Of a stretch of 64,000 bases of DNA, positions 50,729 through 59,532 are shown one piece after another. The notes beneath the pieces were generated by a model that searched no databases, was not told the origin of the DNA, and was given only the letters and a program-made list of their open reading frames with translations. The first letter of the stretch is position 1. The number at the start of each line of letters is the position of its first letter. Origin of the DNA: Spirochaetota bacterium (GTDB lineage: Bacteria > Spirochaetota > UBA4802 > UBA5550); NCBI GenBank assembly GCA_017999915.1, contig JAGNKX010000011.1:38790-102789 (forward strand), written 5' to 3'. The position numbers and the translations under genes were made by a program.

Positions 50729-50953
50729 ATGTCAGATTTTATTGATTTCATTACCGATAACGCCAATAATCAAACCACCGGTAAAAAATTATTAGCTTTA
50801 CTGGCAGATAAAAAGACAACAAAAGCAAAACTCCAAGCATGGTTTAAAAAGGAAGGTTACGATATAACCCTTCAGGAATGCCAGGAACTTATTGATAAAC
50901 AAGCGAATTTTAAAGGCCTCAGCAGCATTATCAACAATAATGTAAAATATTAA
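50729..50953 (+). CDS. Nif11-like precursor/signal peptide (copy 2)
   Basis: This 74-residue peptide aligns with copy 1: DFITDNANN against DFIKDSCNN, then KEGYDITLQECQELI against DNGYTVSLDDCKKII. The C-terminal segment of about 20 residues ends INNNVKY. Both peptides end in Tyr with Asn and Val a few residues before. The single Trp (LQAWFKKEGY) lies in the leader-like part. A strong GGAGG site precedes the ATG, as in copy 1. AT-rich. It is followed after 24 bases by the sensor kinase gene with no terminator. Confidence 0.7.
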   Translation: MSDFIDFITDNANNQTTGKKLLALLADKKTTKAKLQAWFKKEGYDITLQECQELIDKQANFKGLSSIINNNVKY

Positions 50954-50977
50954 TAATAATCATATTAATCAGCAAAA

Positions 50978-53900
50978 ATGTATACTTTTGTGAAAAAGCT
51001 GTTTCTTTTATCATTTTTTTTTTATTGATAAACACACTTGCTTTTGCAAATGAGCCAAGCATATCAATCAATAAAGATATAATCTATACTCTTGATGGCA
51101 AGTGGCGTTTTATCACTGATGATTCATTAGATTATTCCAATATCAAAGTTGATTTCAAGCCCGATACACACGACCTGCAATATCCACACCTTTCATGGCT
51201 CGATAATCAAAAATATCAAAATTATACAGATCATGCCTGGTTTAGAATTGATTTAATAATCAGTAAAATAAACAATTTATCACTGTTTATCCCGCTCCAT
51301 TTTCATGGTACTCAGTTCTTTATTAATGGAAAAAAATTTTACGAATCCAGAGATTTCAATGACAAGCAAGGGCTCAAGCATTTACTTGGCAAACCGACTA
51401 TTGTGGAAATCCCGCAAGAATTTCTTACAGCGGGGAGAAACCTATTAGCAATTAGAACCGGCACTATCGATAATAAATCCGGTTTTGTTTATCCGTTAAA
51501 AATCGGACCTGCACAAAAAATATTTAATAATTTTATGCAGCAAATTATTTGGTACGTTCTGCTCGCTTCTGTAAATATCTTCCTTGCGATATACTTCATA
51601 TTCATATACATATATAGAAAAGAACCATTTTATTTACACTTTTCCATACTATCTTTAGCATTGGGATTCTGGACACTTGGATATCATGGTTTAAATCTTT
51701 ATATTGTCGATAACAATGTTTCTTATATTATTTGCACCTATGTCTGTGCAATTCTCGTAAGCGCATTTTATGTTACGTTCATCCATTCTTTTCTAAAAAT
51801 ATCATATAATATTTTCACATATATCTTATTGGGCAGCATGATTTTCTTCATAATTTTTACCTGCGGAGAGACTCTGTTAACATGCCATATCCAGGTGTAT
51901 GTGAAACACATATTTAAATTTTTTCTTATTATTGGATTACTTCTCGTTTTTTATGGTAATGTTATTTGTATAATTGGAAAAATTAAAAACAGGCCGTATT
52001 CACTGAGAATATTTACAGGAACATTTATTTTATCATCAAGTTATGCGTTAAGTATATTATCCTTTCTGGAAATCACAAAGAATTACCAGCTTGTTTCAGA
52101 AGGATTTTTCGCAATGATTCTTGTTTTTGCGTCCGCCCTTGCCTCCCGTTTCTCCCAGGTCCACGGCGAACTCGAAAAAGCCCACGGCGACCTCCTGGTC
52201 CTGGACAAGATGAAGGACGACTTCCTCTCCACCACGACCCACGAGCTCAGGACGCCCCTCCACGGAATCATGGGCATAGCCGAGTCCCTGGTGGACGGCT
52301 CCCTGGGGGACATGACCATGCGTCAGAAAGAGAGCCTGGACCTGATACGGCTGAGCGCCGGCAGGCTGAACGGCCTGGTCACCTCCATCCTCGACTTCAG
52401 CAAGCTCCGTGCCGGGCGGGCCGACCTCTTCATCGACGACGTGGCCCTGGGAGAGGTGATCACCTCCGTGCTGTCACTGCTGGAGGCCTCGGCCAAAGGC
52501 AAGGCCATCGAGTTCAGGACCGACATCGGCCCCCTGCCGAAGATCAGGGCGGACCGGAACCGCCTCTACCAGGTCCTGATCAACCTGGTGGGGAACGCCA
52601 TCAAGTTCACGGAAAAGGGGACCATAACCGTGCGGGCCTCCCTGGCGGGAAGCGACACGGTGCGCGTCGAGGTGGAGGACTCCGGCCCCGGCATCGCGCC
52701 GGAGGACCTGGCCGGCATCTGGACCCCCTTTACCAGGGGCGGCGACGCTGACACCCGCCGCGCCGGCGGCACGGGCCTCGGCCTGGCCATCACGAAGAAC
52801 CTGGTGGAGCTCCACGGCGGCACAATCCGGGTCCAGAGCGAGCCCGGCAAGGGGAGCGTCTTTATTTTCGAGATCCCGGTAAAAGCCCGGATGGCCGGTA
52901 TCGACCGCGCGAAGGCGCCGCAGTACGATCTGTACCTTCCGGATACGGCGGTTCCCGCCCCTGCCGCGGACACTTCAGCCGCGGCGGAGACGGTTGAAGC
53001 GCCCGTGGAGGACGAAGAAACGGGAAACGAGGAATGGACGGAGCCGGTGGCGGCGCGGCGCGACGCCCCGGTGATCCTGGCCGTGGACGACGACCCGGTG
53101 AACCTCAAGGTGATAGAGAACCTCTGCCGCCCCCGGGGCTACCTGCTCTTCACCGCGGAGGACGGCCCCTCGGCCCTTCGCATGATAGAGACAAACGACA
53201 TCGACCTGGTCCTCCTGGACCTGATGCTCCCCGGCATGAGCGGGTACGAGGTGTGCCGCGAGATCCGGCGCATGGACAAGGGCCGCCACATGCCCGTCAT
53301 CATGGTCACGGCCCGCGACCAGGTGAGCGACCTCGCCCAGGGCTTCAGGACCGGCGCGAGCGACTACATCACCAAGCCCTTCAGGAGCCAGGAGCTGGTC
53401 CTGCGCATCGAGAACCAGCTGGCCCTCAAGATGCTGCTGGAAATGGAGAAGTCCCTGGTCAACGGCCTCAGGAAGGAAAAGCAGTCCGTCACGGGCCTGC
53501 TGGAGCGGACCATGGACCTGAAGGAATCGACCCTGCAGATGCTGGAATGGGAAAAGATCATCAGGACCGACCTCGGCGTAGCCCGGACCTTCCAGGAGCG
53601 CCTCATGTCCCACCGGGGCCCCTTCGAGGGATTCGAGGCGAGCGTCCATTACCATCCCCTCATGGACCTGGGGGGCGACGTGTGCGACATCATCCAGCCG
53701 CGGCCGGGCGTGCTCCGGGTCTTCCTGGCGGACGCCACGGGCCACGGCATATCCGCGTCCCTCAACACCGTGAAGATCCTCACGGAGTACGCGGCGGTCA
53801 GGGAGACCCTGGGCTCCCCGGCGGAGATCATGGACTTCCTGAACCGGCGCTTCTCGAAGCAGTTCAAGCAGTACGGCATCGTCTTCACCTGCGTCATCGC

Positions 53901-54294
53901 CGATGTCGACATCGCCGCCCGGTCCGTCACGGTTGCCACTGCCGGTATGCCGCCCCAGATGCTCCGCCGCGGCGGCGAGATAGCGGTCATCGGCCCCACG
54001 TGCCCCATCATCGGCCTCTCCGACACCGTCGCCTGCCGCCAGGAGCGCCACGCCATGAGACGGGGCGACATCCTCTTCCTGTACAGCGACGGCCTCATCG
54101 AGATGATCGACGGGCGGAACCGGGGCGGCCCGCGGACCGCGGACAGCGCCCAGGTCCTGGCGGACGCCCTGGCCTCCCGCTACCAGGGCGCGAACCTTGA
54201 AGAATCCGGCGGCGCGCTCCTGAGGCAATTCGGCGGCGTCGAAAATATTTCCATCGACGATGTCACCTTTATCGCGGTGAGGATTACCGGGTAG
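50978..54294 (+). CDS. Fused 7TM sensor kinase-receiver-SpoIIE phosphatase (copy 2), frameshift in signal peptide
   Basis: The main frame (51025-54294, 1089 residues) contains the jelly-roll sensor, seven membrane helices, HisKA (TTTHELRTPLHGIMG), HATPase_c (NLVGNAIKFTE, GTGLGLAITKN), a linker, a receiver (LAVDDDPVNLKVIENLC; LLDLMLPGMSG) and a SpoIIE phosphatase (ADATGHGISASLNT; LYSDGLIEM). It has no proper start: ATG 50978 opens a signal peptide (MYTFVKKLFLLSFFF) that leaves frame at a run of ten T (51014-51023). One extra T would join it to LLINTLAFANEPSIS and give a normal signal peptide. Composition switches from AT- to GC-rich near 52135. Ancestrally intact; perhaps phase-variable. Confidence 0.85.
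51014..51023 (+). repeat. T10 homopolymer in the signal-peptide codons of the fused kinase
   Basis: Ten consecutive T. With 11 T the signal peptide and the sensor are in one frame; with 10, as here, translation from ATG 50978 ends at a TGA within a few codons. Tracts of this length are prone to replication or transcriptional slippage. Confidence 0.8.
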
Positions 54295-54368
54295 CGTGCC
54301 CGCGCCGGGCGGCGGCGCGCGGGACCGATCCGGGCAACACCATAGGCACCCTTTGCACAGGCGGTTTC

Positions 54369-55778
54369 ATGCTTCAGAACCTGCGGTCAATAACGCGCCA
54401 CGACTCGACCGGTCCCGCCCTTGACCGGAACGAGCGCAGGCGCTCCATCGTGGTCAAGGACACGCTCTACGTGTACAGCGCCTACGCCATAACCATTCTC
54501 ATCACCCTGGCGGCCCGCGCCATCGATCTCACGGACATAGCGTACCCGGTCCTGGCGGGCCTGTTCCTCTGGTCGTCCGCCCAAACCGCGGTCTTCATCG
54601 CCATCGCGGCCGCGAAAAAATCGGTGACCCCGCGCTTCGCCAGGGTCCACTACACGGGCCAGTTCGCGGTGTGGCTCTTCACCTACGCCTTCTGGATCTT
54701 CCATATCGGGCCCATCCGCTCAGCGGGGCTCCTCTTCGCGCTCATGGCCATGGCCTTTCTCCTGCCCAACTCGAACCTGTTCGAATCGTACCTGCTGGCC
54801 GCGTCCATCGCCGTGGTCCAGGCCTTCGTGGCCGCCTGGGGGATCCATTTCGCCGGCCAGCCGGGCTCGATGGTGACAGAGCTCTTTTACATTCTCTGCT
54901 TCTTTCCCGCCGCCCTTTTCATCAGCTTTCTCGCCGGCCAGTACGAGCGCCAGCGCGAGAAGGCGCGCCGGGCCCGGGTCCAGGCCGCGGCGGCCCGGGA
55001 CGCCATCTGGAAGGTGATCCGCAAGACCGCCGACGCCGGCGGCGACACCCTCCATGACGCCCTCTACCTGGTGAACCTGGTCTTCGAATACTGCGGCGCG
55101 GCGGAGGGGTGCCTCTTCGCCCTGGACGCGGAACGGGGGCGTCTTGACCCGGTCTTTTCCAGGCTCGAAAAAGCGTCCGGCGGCGGCGCGCTGACGGCCG
55201 CGGCTGAGGCCGCCGCCGGCCTGCGGGAGCCGGAGCCCGGCGGGGACGATGTCTTCTGCGTGGCCTTCATGCCGGCCCGGGGCTCCTCCGGCGTCTGCTC
55301 CATGGTGAGCCCCCGGATGATCGGCTCCGTGACGGATCCGGAGCTCGATGAAATCAGGGAGATACTCTCCCGCTGCGCCGGGGTGCTGTGGCGGTCGCCG
55401 GCCCACGACGAGCCTTCGGGACCCGGCATGGAGGACAAAACGGTCCTCACCGAATCGTCGGTGGAAAAGATCGAGAAAGCCATGGCGTATATCAGGGAGA
55501 ACTTCACCTCGGAGATCTCCCGCGACGGCCTGGCCTCACACCTGGACATCAGCCCCAACTATTTCGGCAGGCTCTTCGCGGAGTACACGGGCAAGAAGAT
55601 GAACGATTTCATCATCGACCTCCGGGTCGAGGAGGCCATGAAGCTCCTCCGGAGCACTGACCGGCAGGTCATCGATATCGCCTTCGAGGTGGGCTTCAAC
55701 AACCTGCGCACCTTCAACCGGGCCTTCAGCAAGAGCCTTTCCATGACCCCCCAGGAGTACCGGAAGTCGGGGCGGTAG
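54369..55778 (+). CDS. Membrane-bound AraC-family transcriptional regulator
   Basis: This 469-residue protein has about six membrane helices (residues 35-205), a coiled-coil/GAF-like middle region and a C-terminal AraC DNA-binding domain. The latter has its first helix-turn-helix at SRDGLASHLDISPNYFGRLF and its second at IAFEVGFNNLRTFNRAFSKS. Membrane AraC proteins of this layout are frequent in spirochaetes. It lies 74 bases after the fused kinase and is GC-rich. It may be an effector of cassette 2 or simply an old neighbour. Confidence 0.85.
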   Translation: MLQNLRSITRHDSTGPALDRNERRRSIVVKDTLYVYSAYAITILITLAARAIDLTDIAYPVLAGLFLWSSAQTAVFIAIAAAKKSVTPRFARVHYTGQFAVWLFTYAFWIFHIGPIRSAGLLFALMAMAFLLPNSNLFESYLLAASIAVVQAFVAAWGIHFAGQPGSMVTELFYILCFFPAALFISFLAGQYERQREKARRARVQAAAARDAIWKVIRKTADAGGDTLHDALYLVNLVFEYCGAAEGCLFALDAERGRLDPVFSRLEKASGGGALTAAAEAAAGLREPEPGGDDVFCVAFMPARGSSGVCSMVSPRMIGSVTDPELDEIREILSRCAGVLWRSPAHDEPSGPGMEDKTVLTESSVEKIEKAMAYIRENFTSEISRDGLASHLDISPNYFGRLFAEYTGKKMNDFIIDLRVEEAMKLLRSTDRQVIDIAFEVGFNNLRTFNRAFSKSLSMTPQEYRKSGR

Positions 55779-55814
55779 GGAGCGGCGTTGGCGCTCCCTG
55801 CGCGGGGCTCACCG

Positions 55815-55897
55815 TTCGCCCGCCTCACCCCCCTGTCCCCCCGAGGGGGCATGACGCAATTCTCACACGCCCCCTCCGGGGGTCGGGGGGGTCTAAA
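55815..55897. repeat. GC-rich inverted-repeat element
   Basis: CCCCCCTGTCCCCCCGAGGG and its near-complement CCCTCCGGGGGTCGGGGGGG pair around a short A/T centre. It is the third member of the C/G-rich intergenic class. The rest of 55779-56070 is AT-rich and probably holds the promoter of the esterase gene. Confidence 0.55.
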
Positions 55898-56070
55898 TCA
55901 CGCAAAAAAATGTCTAAAATAAACAATACACAATGGACAAATTCAACAATTCTTGATTATGTCGTGCATTTAAAGATATAATATGCTATTATTTTATCAT
56001 ACCGTCTGGACGCTTTTTTGCGGTATCAAGCAATTTAACTATGAATACAAATTAAACGCAGGAGGATCGG

Positions 56071-56787
56071 ATGAAAAAATTGTTAGTGGCATCATTTATT
56101 GTGAGTCTTTTCCTGGCGGTGATCGGCTGCGGCATGGCCGACATGACCAACCCAACGGCTAACGAGTTCGACGTGGTCATAGTGGGCGACTCGATCTATG
56201 ACCTGGACGGGTTCATCCACGCCAATTTGAAGACACTGTCCGGCAAGTCGTACAAGGACTATTCTAAGAGCGGCGATACCGTGTCCTACATCACCAAGCA
56301 GTACAACACCGCCATAGCGGCCCGGCCAACCATCAAGACCATCCTCATGGACGGCGGCGGCAACGACATCCTGATGGACGTGTACTGGAGCCAGGCATGC
56401 CAGGCCACCTCGACCATCTCGTCGGCCTGCAAGGCCTATATCGACGGCGTCCTTGACCAGGACGAGGCCCTCTGGGAAGACATGAACGATGACGGCGTGG
56501 ACAACATCTTCCATCTCGGCTACTACCGGCTGAAAAAGGGCATACTGACCACCCTGCTCTATGGCGGCACCAAGCTGAACCCGGCAGTGGTTTACGCAGA
56601 CGACCAGCTCGCGGCCGCCTGCGCGGTTTCCCCGGCCCAGTGCTGGTTCATCGATCCCCGGGCCGACTTCCTCGGAAAAGAATCGAGCTACATCAAATCC
56701 GACGGCATCCACCCCACCAATGCCGGCGGCAAGGTCATAGCGACCAAGATCTACAACAAAATGACCGCTGTGGGAGCGTATAAGTAG
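56071..56787 (+). CDS. SGNH/GDSL-type esterase lipoprotein
   Basis: This 238-residue protein has a lipoprotein signal (LFLAVIGCGMAD, Cys about 20). The SGNH blocks follow: catalytic Ser in VVIVGDSIYDL, the Asn block DGGGNDIL, and the catalytic Asp-His pair in SDGIHPTNAGG. The family hydrolyses esters of lipids or glycans at the cell surface. AGGAGG precedes the ATG. A lipase-chaperone-like gene follows, which suggests a matched secretion pair. Confidence 0.88.
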   Translation: MKKLLVASFIVSLFLAVIGCGMADMTNPTANEFDVVIVGDSIYDLDGFIHANLKTLSGKSYKDYSKSGDTVSYITKQYNTAIAARPTIKTILMDGGGNDILMDVYWSQACQATSTISSACKAYIDGVLDQDEALWEDMNDDGVDNIFHLGYYRLKKGILTTLLYGGTKLNPAVVYADDQLAAACAVSPAQCWFIDPRADFLGKESSYIKSDGIHPTNAGGKVIATKIYNKMTAVGAYK

Positions 56788-56821
56788 CAGAACAGGAAAA
56801 GTGATCCTCATTTAAATGAGT

Positions 56822-56930
56822 GAACCCCTCCCCCTTGATGGGGGAGGGCAGGGTGGGGGTAAAAGCAACACAGGCACCCTCCCCCCGGCCCCCTCCCATC
56901 GAGGGAGGGGGAACGACACCGCCCCCCCTG
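56822..56930. repeat. GC-rich nested inverted-repeat element
   Basis: CCCCTCCCCCTTGATGGGGG begins a series of C/G-rich arms that pair with CCCTCCCATCGAGGGAGGGG. It is the fourth member of the class and sits between the esterase and chaperone-like genes. Confidence 0.55.
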
Positions 56931-56949
56931 TTGCGCAGGAGATTGAACC

Positions 56950-58023
56950 GTGAAAGGCAAAAAACTTCTCTTAATCCTGGGCCTGGCCTTCGCCGCGGCC
57001 GTCATTGCGGTGATATTCATGGCCGGCGGCACCTCGCCCAAGGGCCCGTCGGAAAAGGGAGACCGGTCAAAGCAGGGCATCGCCTTCCCCGACCTGTTCG
57101 GGTCATTTACGATCTTCAAGGACGACATGGACCTGAAGCAGGTCATCGCCGACGACCCGGAGATCGAAAGGGTCCTGGCCATCATGAAGGAGCGGTACGG
57201 GAAGAAGCTCTCGGACAAGAGGATCCAGATACGGCTCCTCGGCGGCCTGATGCGGCATCTTAAAAAGAAAAATCCCTATGACTGGAAGGAGCGGATCAGT
57301 GCGGTCATCGACGCGGAGTTCCCCGAATACGCGGCCGAGCTCAAGGACAAGCTCGACAAGCTCGACGAATACAACGCCTACCTGAAGGAGCACCGGGAGG
57401 AGCTCAGGTCCATGGACCGCCCGGCGATGAAGGAAGCGATGCTGGCCAAGAGGCGGGAGATCTTCGGCCACGAGTGCGACGAGATATGGGACAGGGAGCT
57501 GACCGCCGGGAAGATATCGGACATGGTCGCCAGGCTCGACGGGAGAAGGGACCTGTCCGCCTACGACAAGATGCGCGTCTATGGCTCCTTCGCGAAGAGC
57601 CTCTACCCGGAATCGTCGGACATTTCCTCCGGGAAGAGCGGCGACGAGATCATGGTGCGCAACTACGAGCTGGCCAACAATTTCCTCGAGATGGATTCCG
57701 TGCAGTCGGAGCTGAGGGCCATGGCCCCGGACGAACGGGCCCGGTTCCTGAGGCAGATGCGGCTCTCCGTGGGGCTGAAGGAGGACGTGGTCCGCAAGAT
57801 GGCGGAGGCGGACGCCGTCCGGGACCGGATGTGGGAGAACGGGCCGGCCTACAACCGGGAGCGGAGCGACATAGTTTCGAAGTACGACGGCGACGAGCGG
57901 GAGCAAAAGCTCAACGAGGCCCGCAGGAAATACTTCGGAGAGAACGCCGGCATGATCAAGTTCGAGGAAGATACGTTTAAATTCAACAGGTTCCAGTTCC
58001 CCCGGAAATGGGGACGGGACTGA
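56950..58023 (+). CDS. Lipase chaperone (LifO)-like periplasmic protein
   Basis: This 357-residue protein has an N-terminal membrane anchor (LLLILGLAFAAAVIAVIFMA), then a helical, charged domain. The part around LDEYNAYLKEHREELRSMDR and EAMLAKRREIFGHECDEIWD resembles the repeated helices of lipase-specific foldases. LifO foldases are anchored in the inner membrane and fold secreted lipases in the periplasm. Here the likely client is the SGNH lipoprotein just upstream, which would be unusual because LifO clients are normally alpha/beta-hydrolases. The assignment is by pattern and context. Confidence 0.55.
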   Translation: MKGKKLLLILGLAFAAAVIAVIFMAGGTSPKGPSEKGDRSKQGIAFPDLFGSFTIFKDDMDLKQVIADDPEIERVLAIMKERYGKKLSDKRIQIRLLGGLMRHLKKKNPYDWKERISAVIDAEFPEYAAELKDKLDKLDEYNAYLKEHREELRSMDRPAMKEAMLAKRREIFGHECDEIWDRELTAGKISDMVARLDGRRDLSAYDKMRVYGSFAKSLYPESSDISSGKSGDEIMVRNYELANNFLEMDSVQSELRAMAPDERARFLRQMRLSVGLKEDVVRKMAEADAVRDRMWENGPAYNRERSDIVSKYDGDEREQKLNEARRKYFGENAGMIKFEEDTFKFNRFQFPRKWGRD

Positions 58024-58032
58024 CGGCGCCGG

Positions 58033-58737
58033 TCATTCCTTTTCCGGCTTTTCCGCCACGCCCCTCTCTTCAGGCTCATGGTCGGGGATTTTCTCGCCCA
58101 CATCGACCCACCCGTACACGCCCCGTATCGAATCAAAGGAGCATAGGTCGTAAAACCTGAAGTTTTCCGCCGTCTGGCGCGCCTTCTCGTTGTTGGTGAA
58201 GCGCGCGATCTGCTGCTGGTGCGCCGGTCCCATCGGGTACACGGCGACGCCCCCGGGTTTGACCGTGTTGATCAGGAAATAGGGCGTGCGCATGCAGGCC
58301 GCGAACACGATGACCGCGTCGAATTCCCCCAGGGGACCGTCGAAATCGGTGGCGTCCCCCGCGTAGAACCGCACGTCCCGTCGCCCCTCGCCGATGACGC
58401 GCTCCTTGGCCAGGCGGGCCAGGCCCTCGTGATACTCGATCGTCACCACGTCCCGCGCGATCGACGCCAGCACCGCCGTGGAATAGCCGGAGCCGGTGCC
58501 CACCTCAAGGACCCGATCGCTTTTCTTCAGGTTAAGGTGGCCGATCATCTTCGCCATCACGACGGGATCGTCGCTCTTCTGCCCGGAGCCGATGGGGATC
58601 AGGTCCCGGGAATAGGCGCGGTCCGCGAATATGGCGTCGAAGAACCTCGGCCGGTCCACGGACTCGATGGCGTCAAGGACCGTTTTCTCGATCGACGCGT
58701 CTTTCAGCAGCTTCAGGTATCTGGTCTTCTCCTTCAT
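58033..58737 (-). CDS. pcm: Protein-L-isoaspartate O-methyltransferase
   Basis: This 234-residue repair enzyme transfers a methyl group from SAM to isoaspartyl residues. It has the Pcm landmarks LIPIGSGQKSDDPVVMAKMI, VLEVGTGSGYSTAVLASIAR and VVTIEYHEGLARLAKERV. A C-terminal extension of about 20 charged residues (DHEPEERGVAEKPEKE) is unusual. It ends the minus-strand run that begins with rpsF. Confidence 0.85.
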   Translation of the reverse strand: MKEKTRYLKLLKDASIEKTVLDAIESVDRPRFFDAIFADRAYSRDLIPIGSGQKSDDPVVMAKMIGHLNLKKSDRVLEVGTGSGYSTAVLASIARDVVTIEYHEGLARLAKERVIGEGRRDVRFYAGDATDFDGPLGEFDAVIVFAACMRTPYFLINTVKPGGVAVYPMGPAHQQQIARFTNNEKARQTAENFRFYDLCSFDSIRGVYGWVDVGEKIPDHEPEERGVAEKPEKE

Positions 58738-58752
58738 GTAGCATCCCCCGCC

Positions 58753-59532
58753 CTATTCGAAAAACCTGATGAGGTAGGTGAGAAAATAGTCCGAGATCAG
58801 TATCATCATCGACGACTTGACCACGGCCTGTATGGTCGATTTACCAACGCCCTCGGCGCCGCCGGTGGTGTGGAAGCCCTCGTAGCAGGAGATGACAGCT
58901 ATCTCCATGCCGAAGAACACCGACTTCACCAGACCCGTGGTGAGGTCGCTCAGGTTGGTATACTGGAGTATATTGTCCACGTACTTGTCGACGGTGATGC
59001 CGAGGGAAAAAAAGGCGATGAAGGCGCCCCCGAGGACGCCGACGACGTCGGTGATAAAGGTGAGCACCGGCGTCATCACCAGGGAGGCGAGGAAGCGCGG
59101 CACCGCCAGGTACTGGACCGGTTCGGCCGACAGGGTCCGGAGCGCGTCGATCTGCTCCGTCACCTTCATGGTGCCGATCTCCGCGGCGATGGACGAGCCG
59201 ACCCGGCCGGCCAGGAGGAGCCCGGTGAGGACCGGGCAGAGCTCGCGGAACATGGATATGGTGACGCCGCTCCCCACGAATATGGACGAGCCGGACATGA
59301 GGGAATCCATCACCCGGCCGAGCTGAAAGGCCATGACCATGCCGGTGAAGAAGAGGGTGATCGCCGTGACCGGGATCGACTTGTACCCGATCTCGACCAT
59401 CTGGATGATGATATTCTTCGCGTCAAAGGGGGGACGGAACATCCACAGGATGATGTCGCGGAAAAAAAGCCCGTAGCTCCCCACGCCCTCGAACGCCGCG
59501 AGGGCCCCGTCCCGCGCCTCACTGAACTTCAT
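58753..59532 (-). CDS. mlaE: MlaE-type ABC transporter permease (phospholipid transport)
   Basis: This 259-residue permease belongs to the MlaE/YrbE family, part of the Mla retrograde phospholipid transporter in diderm bacteria. It has the typical ELCPVLTGLLLAGRVGSSIA and GTMKVTEQIDALRTL segments and several membrane helices. The ATPase and MCE partners are not in this window. The start overlaps the end of dnaB by 14 bases. Its presence supports an outer membrane. Confidence 0.9.
   Translation of the reverse strand: MKFSEARDGALAAFEGVGSYGLFFRDIILWMFRPPFDAKNIIIQMVEIGYKSIPVTAITLFFTGMVMAFQLGRVMDSLMSGSSIFVGSGVTISMFRELCPVLTGLLLAGRVGSSIAAEIGTMKVTEQIDALRTLSAEPVQYLAVPRFLASLVMTPVLTFITDVVGVLGGAFIAFFSLGITVDKYVDNILQYTNLSDLTTGLVKSVFFGMEIAVISCYEGFHTTGGAEGVGKSTIQAVVKSSMMILISDYFLTYLIRFFE

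Noticed and set aside
52975..54228. 417-codon minus-strand and 388-codon plus-strand frames over the kinase-phosphatase
   Set aside because: Both overlap the well-supported receiver-SpoIIE region and have shadow composition.
26265..56930. CRISPR array made of the short dispersed repeats
   Set aside because: Repeats are far apart with irregular spacing, no uniform spacers and no cas genes.
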